From Rheinheimera sp. (GTDB lineage: Bacteria > Pseudomonadota > Gammaproteobacteria > Enterobacterales > Alteromonadaceae), in contig DMYW01000053.1 in assembly GCA_003482455.1 (NCBI GenBank), positions 2,492 through 66,491 of the forward strand: a stretch of 64,000 nt of DNA, in the 5' to 3' direction. Shown here in pieces: positions 42,692 through 50,549 of this stretch; positions within the stretch are counted from its first letter, which is position 1; each line of letters begins with the position of its first letter. Both the position numbers and the translations under genes were made by a program. Below the pieces are notes generated by a model. That model searched no databases, had not been told where the DNA came from, and saw nothing but the letters and a program-made list of their open reading frames with translations.

Positions 42692-43564
42692 GTGAAAAAA
42701 CTATTGGTATTACTGCTGTTAATCTTGGTGTACGTCTACGTATCGCAACAAAGTAAGCATGAAACAACGGCCTTGCTGCCTGCAGATTTGTTACCAATGC
42801 GCAGCTGCGTCAAACAGTTACACTGGTATTTGGACGATATAGATCCGCAGTTCTCGTTGTCCAAAGATGAAGCTCGCCAAGTGATCCAAGCCGCAGCGGC
42901 CCATTGGATGGAGCTAGTGCCTGAGTTGCATATTGAAGAGGCACTTGATGGTTTTCCAATTCGGTTTGTCTATGACGAACGCCAGCAAAAGCAGCTGATG
43001 GCCGCACGTTGGGAGCGTAACGCCGAGCAAATGAGTGACTGGCTGAGTCGGCGCAGTGAGTCGTTGAATGAAGACATCGAAGACTACAATGAGCAACAAG
43101 CCGAACTGGCACAGCAGCGGCAAGCGCTCGAACAACAAGCCGCGCAATTAGCTCCAAACGACCCCAAACGCAACAACCTTGCTGAGCAAGCGCAATCCCT
43201 GAACGAGCAAGTCGCCGAACTCAACGAACGATACGAACAGCTGTTGGGGCGGCAACAAGACATCGCCAAAGTTGGTGAAGACTATCAAGATTTGTTAGAG
43301 GAAGCGCCGGCGGCCGGTGTGATGGAAGTGGGCCAGTATCAACAAGGTGGCGTTGGCGGCAGCAAGATGACGATTTTTGCCTATCGTGACCAGCCCAGTT
43401 TGTATCTGACCTTGTTGCACGAGTTTGGTCACGCCCTGAACGTACCGCATTTAGATAATCCAGATGCAGTGATGGCACCGCAGATGTCCCATCAGCAATT
43501 GACACAGTCCCAGCCTGAACTGACCGCAGATGATATCGCCGCTTGGCGCGAACAATGTGAATAG
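42692..43564 (+). CDS. Membrane-anchored matrixin-like zinc peptidase with coiled-coil insert
   Basis: This protein of 290 residues starts at GTG, with AAAGGATG upstream. Residues 4-18 are a membrane anchor. The fold begins LHWYLDDIDPQFSLSKDEAR, as in matrixin-type zincins. A long glutamate/glutamine-rich coiled coil (about 95-200) is inserted before the active site HEFGHALNVPH (243-253), which has the HExxHxxxxxH zinc ligands, followed by a Met-turn near Met261. I infer an active peptidase held at the periplasmic side. The substrate is unknown. Confidence 0.82.
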   Translation: MKKLLVLLLLILVYVYVSQQSKHETTALLPADLLPMRSCVKQLHWYLDDIDPQFSLSKDEARQVIQAAAAHWMELVPELHIEEALDGFPIRFVYDERQQKQLMAARWERNAEQMSDWLSRRSESLNEDIEDYNEQQAELAQQRQALEQQAAQLAPNDPKRNNLAEQAQSLNEQVAELNERYEQLLGRQQDIAKVGEDYQDLLEEAPAAGVMEVGQYQQGGVGGSKMTIFAYRDQPSLYLTLLHEFGHALNVPHLDNPDAVMAPQMSHQQLTQSQPELTADDIAAWREQCE

Positions 43565-43824
43565 AGCGCTGTGTAGCCGTTGGTCAGAAGTGCTCGCGGC
43601 TGTGGTAGTGAGCAGGCCATTGCGTTGAGCGGTGAACCTGATTCGCCACTTGATCATGGCCGGTTGATGTTGTGGCGAACTGCCGTGGCTGACTTAGCGG
43701 CAAGCAAATGCGCTGCGCCGTAGCGTCTATCAATGTGTTTTATCAGCGTTTTGAAACGTCACTTAAAATTGCGCCAGCAATCCACACGCTCCCCCTCGCA
43801 TGGACTGCCGGCGCGGCCCTGTTG

Positions 43825-44322
43825 TTATAACCGGAAATCGCTACCGTCTTTGGCGGTGTAACACAGCTGACCGCGGCAGCCACGGGCACCACTGCGCATC
43901 TCTCCATCGATCAAACTAAACCAGTTTTGACCATCCATTTGCAGCTCAACGTCATCAACGCCGGCTAAATCGCGCCGACCACGGGCGCCGCTTTTACATA
44001 AGCTAATCTCTAGCAAGCGGTCACCTTGTTGGAATAACAAACTATCCGGTGTGTCACGACGGCCGCAAAACGCTTTGAATTGCGCTGGGTTTTGCAAGCC
44101 GGTGCTTTGACCGTCAGGGAAAAACGCCAGCACATGTTGGTAATACACCACATAACAGCTGACTTGTTGATGTGAACCACGCTCCAGCGGCACCAGTTTG
44201 TCCAGCACCGCCTTGGAGTAGTCCAGCACTTGGCGCAGATGGGCATTGGTCAACGCGCTGATGGCGTCGATTTGTTGCTGAATCATCGGGTCAATCCGGA
44301 ATTGTTGGGCACTGATGGTCAT
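43825..44322 (-). CDS. Conserved-looking protein of unknown function, divergent from regulator
   Basis: From the ATG at 44322, with GAGGAA upstream, this gives 165 residues without a signal peptide. The N-terminal half is helical (IQQQIDAISALTNAHLRQVL). The C-terminal half holds two similar motifs, SGARGRRDLAGVDDVELQMDG and SGARGCRGQLCYTAKDGSD, so an internal duplication is likely. It is divergent from the DUF3612-type regulator with 136 bases between. I do not recognise the family. Confidence 0.65.
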   Translation of the reverse strand: MTISAQQFRIDPMIQQQIDAISALTNAHLRQVLDYSKAVLDKLVPLERGSHQQVSCYVVYYQHVLAFFPDGQSTGLQNPAQFKAFCGRRDTPDSLLFQQGDRLLEISLCKSGARGRRDLAGVDDVELQMDGQNWFSLIDGEMRSGARGCRGQLCYTAKDGSDFRL

Positions 44323-44404
44323 TTGGCGTTCCTCACACAGGTGTTGCACGCTTTTTGTCGGGAAGCGGTTGAACCCGATTGCTGTTGTATGAAATTCAGT
44401 CTAT

Positions 44405-44458
44405 GTTGTTTTTGTGCAAAATTTGACAAATAAAATTACACAATGTGAATTTTACAAA
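44405..44458. promoter_or_regulatory. Candidate operator before the DUF3612-type regulator
   Basis: TTTTTGTGCAAAATTTGACAAAT (44409-44431) is an imperfect palindrome of TTTGT...ACAAA, and CACAATGTG (44440-44448) follows. Both lie between the regulator and the divergent gene, as autoregulatory sites do. This is pattern evidence only. Confidence 0.35.
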
Positions 44459-45961
44459 ATGAACCTGAACAAAAGCCTATTACGCCAAAGCCATTTCCTC
44501 GGGACCAAAATCAGAAACCTGAGGAAACGCAATAACTTAACCATGGAAGACTTGTCGACGCGCTGCATTCGGATCAATGCGGAAGCGGCGCCGTCTGTGT
44601 CCTATTTGTCGATGATCGAACGCGGCAAACGGGTGCCGTCGCAAGACATGCTGGAAGTGATCGCCGAAGTATTTCAAAAAGATCTGGCGTATTTCCTTGA
44701 TGGCGATGACGCGACGGTGGATTTAACGCCGGCCAAAGGCAGTCGCGGTGGTATCCACGGCATGCCGCTGGAACCGGGCTTTTTGTTCTCGCCGGACATT
44801 TTACAAATTGCCATTCCTGAGTTGTTGTCACAAACCGGCACCGGTGGGCGGCAGTTTGCGCAGCTGCTGATCCGTGCGCATCAAGAGCATCATCAAAACC
44901 ATTTCCCCGAGTTAGAGCGCGCCGCCGAAGAAATCGGTCAAAAACAAATGCCGCTGTCGGTGGATCAGTTATTAGCGCTGGCGAAAAAAGTCGGGCTGAG
45001 TATCCGCTGGTTTAGTGAAGTGCCTACAGAGTTACTTGATGAACTGGGCGTGCGCAGTAAAAACGTCACTACGTCGTATTTTCTACCGCCCGGTACTTTG
45101 CATCTGAACCGCGTGCTGGAAATGCACCCGACGCGGCTGAAATACGAGCTGGCGGTGCATATCGGCCATGCGGTGCTGCATAACAAAGATGGGGTGAAAA
45201 GCAGCATGTCGGTCGGCGGCGCGCATGAGCGCTCGGATTCGAGCACGCTTGCCACCCAAGATATTTTGCATGCCTGGCGCGATTTTGAATCGAGCTTTTT
45301 TGCAGGTGCGCTGCTGTGCCCGAAACTGCCGTTTCGCCAGTTGCTGGACCGTCACGGTTATGAAATTAGCTCGCACCAAGCGGCAGGCGTCTCAGCCTCG
45401 GTGGCGATGCGCCGGATGACGGCGGTGTCGCCGTATCAGCATTGGCATTATTTTGATGCCTACACGCCGGGTAAGTTAAAAGCTGTGTATCGCGGCAATG
45501 GTATTCCGCTGCCGTGGGGCAATATGCGGCAAGTCGAAGATCCGTGCCAGCACTGGGCGGTGTTTCGGATGTTTGAAGCACAGATGCTGCAGCACAGCGC
45601 GCAGTTATCGCTGTTGGATGTGCAAGGCCAGCCGCGGATTTATTGCTGTGAATCAACCAAAGTGGTCGATTTAGCCGGTAACCCGCATGTGCTGTGTGCC
45701 GGCATTGATTTAAACCCGGCCATTGAAGCGCAAGGCATCGACGCCGATAGCATGGCGCAGGATTTAAAACAGTTGTGTGTAAGCAAAGGTGGCGCGGCAG
45801 AGTTACCAGCGGCAATTAAAGCCAGCCTAACGACGATTTCAAACGTGTTAAATATCAATTGGGTAGCGCGCAGCCTGCAAAAACCGGCGCAGCTGATTTG
45901 CAGTCGTGGCAATAGCTGCCCACGCGAACCGGCTTGCTACGAACAGTGCGTCAGTCGCTGA
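44459..45961 (+). CDS. XRE-type regulator with DUF3612-like C-terminal domain
   Basis: From the ATG at 44459 the protein has 500 residues. The N-terminus is an XRE helix-turn-helix (LGTKIRNLRKRNNLTMEDLS, SYLSMIERGKRVPSQDMLEV). The large C-terminal part resembles the DUF3612 / short-chain acyl regulator group, with YELAVHIGHAVLHNKDGVK (ImmA/IrrE-like) and a cysteine-rich end (CSRGNSCPREPACYEQC) that could hold a metal. In relatives this type of regulator often sits beside malate synthase genes; here only the small divergent gene is adjacent. No clear ribosome binding site is seen. Confidence 0.8.
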   Translation: MNLNKSLLRQSHFLGTKIRNLRKRNNLTMEDLSTRCIRINAEAAPSVSYLSMIERGKRVPSQDMLEVIAEVFQKDLAYFLDGDDATVDLTPAKGSRGGIHGMPLEPGFLFSPDILQIAIPELLSQTGTGGRQFAQLLIRAHQEHHQNHFPELERAAEEIGQKQMPLSVDQLLALAKKVGLSIRWFSEVPTELLDELGVRSKNVTTSYFLPPGTLHLNRVLEMHPTRLKYELAVHIGHAVLHNKDGVKSSMSVGGAHERSDSSTLATQDILHAWRDFESSFFAGALLCPKLPFRQLLDRHGYEISSHQAAGVSASVAMRRMTAVSPYQHWHYFDAYTPGKLKAVYRGNGIPLPWGNMRQVEDPCQHWAVFRMFEAQMLQHSAQLSLLDVQGQPRIYCCESTKVVDLAGNPHVLCAGIDLNPAIEAQGIDADSMAQDLKQLCVSKGGAAELPAAIKASLTTISNVLNINWVARSLQKPAQLICSRGNSCPREPACYEQCVSR

Positions 45962-46066
45962 GGCGATTATTTATCAAGGCGCCGTGAACTCTGTTTGGCA
46001 ATTCAAGGTGGGCTTCGCTAAGCTGGTCAGAAATGCGACAAATGTGGATCGACGACTGGAGGCAGG

Positions 46067-47917
46067 ATGGCAGGGTACAGCGGATGGTGGATGGGCTTGT
46101 TGGCGCTGTGGATCGGTTATGCCGAGGCGGCCAGCTATCAAGTGGTCCCCTGCGCGGATAGCCGTCTGGCAAAGTCTGTCGAATGTGGTGTGTTGACGGT
46201 ACCGCGTGATCGCCTACAACCGGACCTTGGTAATTTTGAACTGGCAGTCGTGCGTAAAAAAGCCGCTCAACCGCAAGGTGCGCCCATTTTGTATTTGCAT
46301 GGCGGGCCGGGCAGTGGCATCACAGCGCAGGCGGCTTGGCTGTCAGACAACTTTGCGCCCGGCCACGACATAGTGCTGCTGGATCAACGGGGCAGCGGGC
46401 GCAGCCAACCGCGGCTGTGTGAATCCTTTAATAGCAAATTAGCTGCCTTAGTGCTTGGCTCAAGTGATGATGCAACTTGGCAGCAAAGTCGTCACGATCT
46501 GCTCGTGCAATGCGTCGAAGAAATGAACGCCGCTGGTTTTAAAGCGCACTTCTACGGCAGTGCAGCGACAGTGCAAGATGCTGAAGACTTGCGCCAAGCG
46601 CTGCAGATCCCCGCATGGAACCTCTACAGCGTTTCCTATGGCACAGTTGTCGCCAGTCGTTATCTTGCACAAGCGCCGCAAGCGCTAAAAGCCGTGGTGA
46701 TGGATTCACCATACCTGCCAGATCCTTTGCTACATAGCTACCAGCAAAATCAACGTTATTTGGTCACGCAATTGCAGCAATTGTGTCGTGCCGACGCCGC
46801 CTGTACGCAGCAGTTTGGTGATTTGACGCAGTTGTACCAGCAAGCACTGACGCAGCTGGAATTGCAGCCTTTGATGCTGACGCTGCACAGCAGTGGCAAA
46901 CCTTTTGTACTGACGTCGTTGAAATTGCAATATTTGCTGAACCTAGCGGCGAGTCACAAAGCCAGCATGTCGATGATTGGCTGGTGGTTGCAAGCGGTGC
47001 AGCAACATCAACACGATGATTTGCAGTCCTTGTTGCAATTGGCACAAGGGGTCGATGGCATCAATGTGGCGGCATTTTTGGGCGCTGAATGTAGCGAACG
47101 CGAGCGGTTGCATCAGCCAGACGGCGTCGATGCTCTGGAAAGTGTCATGAGTATTGGCAGCGACATTTGTCCGCGGTTCACGTCACAAGTGACGCCATGG
47201 CGTGGCCCGGTAGCGACGGACGTCCCAGTGCTATTGCTCAGTGGCGGCTTGGATTTGTTTCAACCCGATGCACAGCGATTTGCCAGTGTGCTAGGTCGTA
47301 GTAGCAACCATGTCGCAGTGCCGGCAGCGCTGCATCAAGTGATGTTCGAGAACCTGTGCATTGCTGACACTGTGCAGCAATTTTGGCAACAGCCGACTAG
47401 CTGGCAAGCGCCAAGTTGTTTGGCGAATTACCCGATGCAATCGATGGTCAGCGCCGCAATCAGCGACACCGAGATTGCGCAGTTGTGGCAACAGTTGTTC
47501 CAGGGCCAGCTGCCATGGACATTAGCCGCGTTGGCTTTGCTAATCGCCGCAGCATTGTTAGCGGGTTTGTTGTGGCCACTGCTAAGGTTAATTGGTCTAG
47601 TGGTCACGGGGCAGTCGCGGCGCGTGCATGTAGGGCCGCTGAAAGGCGGGTCGGCCGTGTTATCCGTCTTGTGGTTGTTAGGTTATGCCGGCTTGGTGTT
47701 CAGTCTCGAACAAGCACTGCAACGGCAATCCGGCGAATGGTTGGCAGGATGGCCACAATCAGCACTGCTGTGGCAACGCTGGTTGGTGTTTTTGTTGTTA
47801 CCGGCCGCCATTTTGATGCATCAGGCATTGCGCTTTCGAGCGCTGCGCCAAGCACTGACGCAAGCTTTGTGGTGCGCCGCGGCGTTGTTAGCGATGGCGC
47901 TGCATCTAATCCCGTAG
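46067..47917 (+). CDS. Membrane-bound alpha/beta hydrolase (TAP-like peptidase family)
   Basis: This 616-residue protein starts with a signal peptide (MAGYSGWWMGLLALWIGYAEAA). The hydrolase domain has ILYLHGGPGSGI (oxyanion loop), DQRGSGRSQPRLC, and the nucleophile elbow YSVSYGT with Ser190. The common family elbow is GxSYGT, so one Gly is replaced by Ser. The acid (GGLDLFQPD) and a His (ALHQVMF) follow. The last 135 or so residues carry four membrane helices, which is unusual for this family. GGAGG precedes the ATG. Substrate unknown. Confidence 0.82.
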   Translation: MAGYSGWWMGLLALWIGYAEAASYQVVPCADSRLAKSVECGVLTVPRDRLQPDLGNFELAVVRKKAAQPQGAPILYLHGGPGSGITAQAAWLSDNFAPGHDIVLLDQRGSGRSQPRLCESFNSKLAALVLGSSDDATWQQSRHDLLVQCVEEMNAAGFKAHFYGSAATVQDAEDLRQALQIPAWNLYSVSYGTVVASRYLAQAPQALKAVVMDSPYLPDPLLHSYQQNQRYLVTQLQQLCRADAACTQQFGDLTQLYQQALTQLELQPLMLTLHSSGKPFVLTSLKLQYLLNLAASHKASMSMIGWWLQAVQQHQHDDLQSLLQLAQGVDGINVAAFLGAECSERERLHQPDGVDALESVMSIGSDICPRFTSQVTPWRGPVATDVPVLLLSGGLDLFQPDAQRFASVLGRSSNHVAVPAALHQVMFENLCIADTVQQFWQQPTSWQAPSCLANYPMQSMVSAAISDTEIAQLWQQLFQGQLPWTLAALALLIAAALLAGLLWPLLRLIGLVVTGQSRRVHVGPLKGGSAVLSVLWLLGYAGLVFSLEQALQRQSGEWLAGWPQSALLWQRWLVFLLLPAAILMHQALRFRALRQALTQALWCAAALLAMALHLIP

Positions 47918-48084
47918 TTGAGAGTGTTTGGCCAATGCGTTGAATTGCATGCGGTTTGCGATGAGACCTACGCCAAGTCGCCAGCAGGCTTCGTAGAAGA
48001 AGCGGTTGTGCAAATTTTCGGTAAATTCACTTCGGACAACCAGTCTTGGCTGGTAATGTCCAGCCAATGATTTGGAGGCCACTG

Positions 48085-49221
48085 ATGTATCAGGTCGTCG
48101 CGATAAGTCATGATCCGACCGTATTGAGCCTGTTGAAAAACTACTGCCAAAGCAGCGATTTGCGCTGGCAATTACGGGTGTTTCCAACCCCTGGCAGTTT
48201 TTTAAGTGCGCCAAGCAACCATGAACAAATTGACTTGTTGTTGTTTGATTCGCAAAGCAGTGCCTCAGCGCTGGAAGAACGGCGCCTGGCGTGCTTTATG
48301 GCACCGTTGGCACTGCGCGTGGTGGTGACCACGCCAGAACATGAAGATGTGGTGATCAACCATTTATCCATGTTCCACAGTTTTGTCAGTCGCGACTTGA
48401 ACTATGAGCATCTGACACAGTTGTTTGCCAATGCCGAGCGGCTGGCTGATTTGCCACTGCGCGAACACGAGCGGCATGTAATCGGCAAGCTGACCGATTA
48501 CCCGGTGTTTCCAAGTATTTGCACTGAACTGCGGCAATTGATGGAAAACCCGAAAGTTGGGGTGCCTGATGTGGCCAAGCTGGTTGCACGTGACCCGCTG
48601 ATCGTGTCGCGCTTGTTGCAGCTGGTCAATTCGCCGTACATGGGGTTTGCCAGCGAAACCTATTCGCTGGAAACCGCGATTAGTCGACTTGGCTTTCAGC
48701 TGCTGCAAACGCTGGTGTTGATGCTGACGATTAAAGCGCAACAAGAACAGCAGCAACCGGAATTAGCGCAGGTGCTGGAGCAACAGCTGGCGTTTGCCGG
48801 TGAGTGCCGGCAGCTGGCGCAACAAGTGCGCTTGAGCCGCGTGTTGCAAGATCAGGTGTATATCGCGGCGATTTTAAGTGGCTTTGGCAAACTGATTTTG
48901 CTGCGCAACGGCTGTACCGAAGATGACGTGGAATTGCAACCACCGGCCAGCACGGCGGGGCAGCCAGACAAGCAGTATGTGAGTTATTTGGCGGTATCGG
49001 CGTTTGTATTGACCCTGTGGGGCTTTGACGACTCGTTGGTATCGACAGTGCTGAATCAACAGCAATGGCGGGATGGCAATCTGTACCAAGTCAGCCAATG
49101 CCTGTGGGTCGCACGAATGCAACAAGACAACGCATTATTAGCGCAAGATGCTGAAATGCATGAAAAACTTCGAAAATCAGGTTATGCGTCGCTGCTGCCG
49201 CAGGTGCACAGCTCAGCGTAG
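48085..49221 (+). CDS. HDOD-domain protein with receiver-like N-terminus
   Basis: From the ATG at 48085, with GGAGG upstream, this gives 378 residues. Residues 1-120 look like a degenerate receiver (YQVVAISHDPTVLSLLKNYC, IDLLLFDSQSSASALEER). The rest is an HDOD domain (VFPSICTELRQLMENPKVG, LIVSRLLQLVNSPYMGFASE), a metal-free relative of HD hydrolases used in signalling and stress responses. It is followed by the Mdt-like operon after 50 bases that hold a weak hairpin (49231-49247). A link to the efflux operon is not shown. Confidence 0.82.
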   Translation: MYQVVAISHDPTVLSLLKNYCQSSDLRWQLRVFPTPGSFLSAPSNHEQIDLLLFDSQSSASALEERRLACFMAPLALRVVVTTPEHEDVVINHLSMFHSFVSRDLNYEHLTQLFANAERLADLPLREHERHVIGKLTDYPVFPSICTELRQLMENPKVGVPDVAKLVARDPLIVSRLLQLVNSPYMGFASETYSLETAISRLGFQLLQTLVLMLTIKAQQEQQQPELAQVLEQQLAFAGECRQLAQQVRLSRVLQDQVYIAAILSGFGKLILLRNGCTEDDVELQPPASTAGQPDKQYVSYLAVSAFVLTLWGFDDSLVSTVLNQQQWRDGNLYQVSQCLWVARMQQDNALLAQDAEMHEKLRKSGYASLLPQVHSSA

Positions 49222-49271
49222 ACATTTAGCACAGCCGTGATGGCTGTACCAACCAGTAGGATATGTAGGGT

Positions 49272-50546
49272 ATGCAGTGGACTAGAACAACAGTAGCAAT
49301 TCTCGTCGTCGCCATCGCAGGCGGAGCATGGTTGTATCACAGGTCCACAGTTCCCGAAGTCGCCGGCCCAGCAGGCAGCGCCGCAGGTCCAGCGGGCAGT
49401 GCTGGCGCACCAAGCGGCGGGCCACGCGCCGGTGGTCCGCGTGGCATGGGCGGCGGCATGTGGAATGCACCTGTGCCGGTGCGCGTGGTGCCGGTCGAAA
49501 GTGGCGATTTAAAACTGCAATTTAAAACCATCGGCACTGCCGTGGCACTCAACACCGTGGTCGTGCAGTCCCGCGTTAGTGGCCCTTTGTTGGCACTGAA
49601 GTTCACGGAAGGGCAAAAAGTGCAGGCCGGTGAGGTGCTGGCACAAATCGACCCCGCCTTGTATCAAGTCAAGCTGGCGCAAGCCGAAGGCCAACTGCAA
49701 CAAAACCTAGCGCAACTGAAAAACGCCGAAGCGGATTTAGCCTTGTATGCGCAGCTCAAAGAGAAGAACTCGATTTCGCGGCAACAATACAACGCGCAAC
49801 AAGCCTTAGTGAACCAACTGCGCGGCAGTTTGAAATCCAATGAAGCGCAAGTGGCAGCGGCCAAGCTGGAACTGTCATGGACGCAAATCAAAGCGCCGAT
49901 CAGCGGTCGCACCGGCTTGCGCAAAGTCGATGTGGGCAACTTGGTGCAAGCCAATAACGCCGACGGTTTAGTCACTATTACGCAAAGTGAACCGATTTAC
50001 GTCAGCTTCTCGATCCCAGAGGCGCAGCTGCAAGCACTACGTGTAGCGGTGAAACAAGCGCAAGAGGGCGGTGGCAAACTGGCGGTTGAAGCGTGGGATC
50101 GCGCCGAGCAGCAACTGCTCAGTCGCGGTGAATTAACCACGCTGGATAACCAAATTGATGTCGCCACCGGCACCTTAAAGCTCAAAGCCGAGTTTGCCAA
50201 CGCTGACGGCAGCTTGTTCCCGAACCAGTTTGTGAATGTGCGGCTGACCATCGCTGAAAAAACCAATGCCATGACCATCCCGCAAGATGCCGTGCAATAC
50301 AGTGCGGAAGGGCCGTTTGTTTATGTGATCGTGGATAAAAAAGCCGAAAAACGTCCGCTGACTTTAGGCGTGGCGGACAATGGTCGAATTGAAATTCTCA
50401 AAGGCCTACAAGCAGGTGAGCAGGTGGTGATGGAGGGGTTGGACCGGTTACGGCCGGGGCGTGAGGTGGAAGTGCTCGGCGACAACCCTGCACCTGCATC
50501 TGATGCGCAGCCCAAGTCACATCGTCCACAACCAGCGCAGGGCTAA
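49272..50546 (+). CDS. RND efflux periplasmic adaptor (MdtA-like)
   Basis: This 424-residue protein has an N-terminal membrane anchor (TTVAILVVAIAGGAWLYH) and a long glycine/alanine/proline linker with two near-repeats of AGPAGSA. The lipoyl halves (VVVQSRVSGPLLALKFTEGQKVQAG and IKAPISGRTGLRKVDVGNLV) flank a coiled coil. The family usually acts with MdtB and MdtC, as here. A small gap separates it from the HDOD gene, and the pump gene starts three bases after its stop. It needs a TolC-type outer-membrane channel, which is not encoded nearby. Confidence 0.9.
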   Translation: MQWTRTTVAILVVAIAGGAWLYHRSTVPEVAGPAGSAAGPAGSAGAPSGGPRAGGPRGMGGGMWNAPVPVRVVPVESGDLKLQFKTIGTAVALNTVVVQSRVSGPLLALKFTEGQKVQAGEVLAQIDPALYQVKLAQAEGQLQQNLAQLKNAEADLALYAQLKEKNSISRQQYNAQQALVNQLRGSLKSNEAQVAAAKLELSWTQIKAPISGRTGLRKVDVGNLVQANNADGLVTITQSEPIYVSFSIPEAQLQALRVAVKQAQEGGGKLAVEAWDRAEQQLLSRGELTTLDNQIDVATGTLKLKAEFANADGSLFPNQFVNVRLTIAEKTNAMTIPQDAVQYSAEGPFVYVIVDKKAEKRPLTLGVADNGRIEILKGLQAGEQVVMEGLDRLRPGREVEVLGDNPAPASDAQPKSHRPQPAQG

Positions 50547-50549
50547 ACC

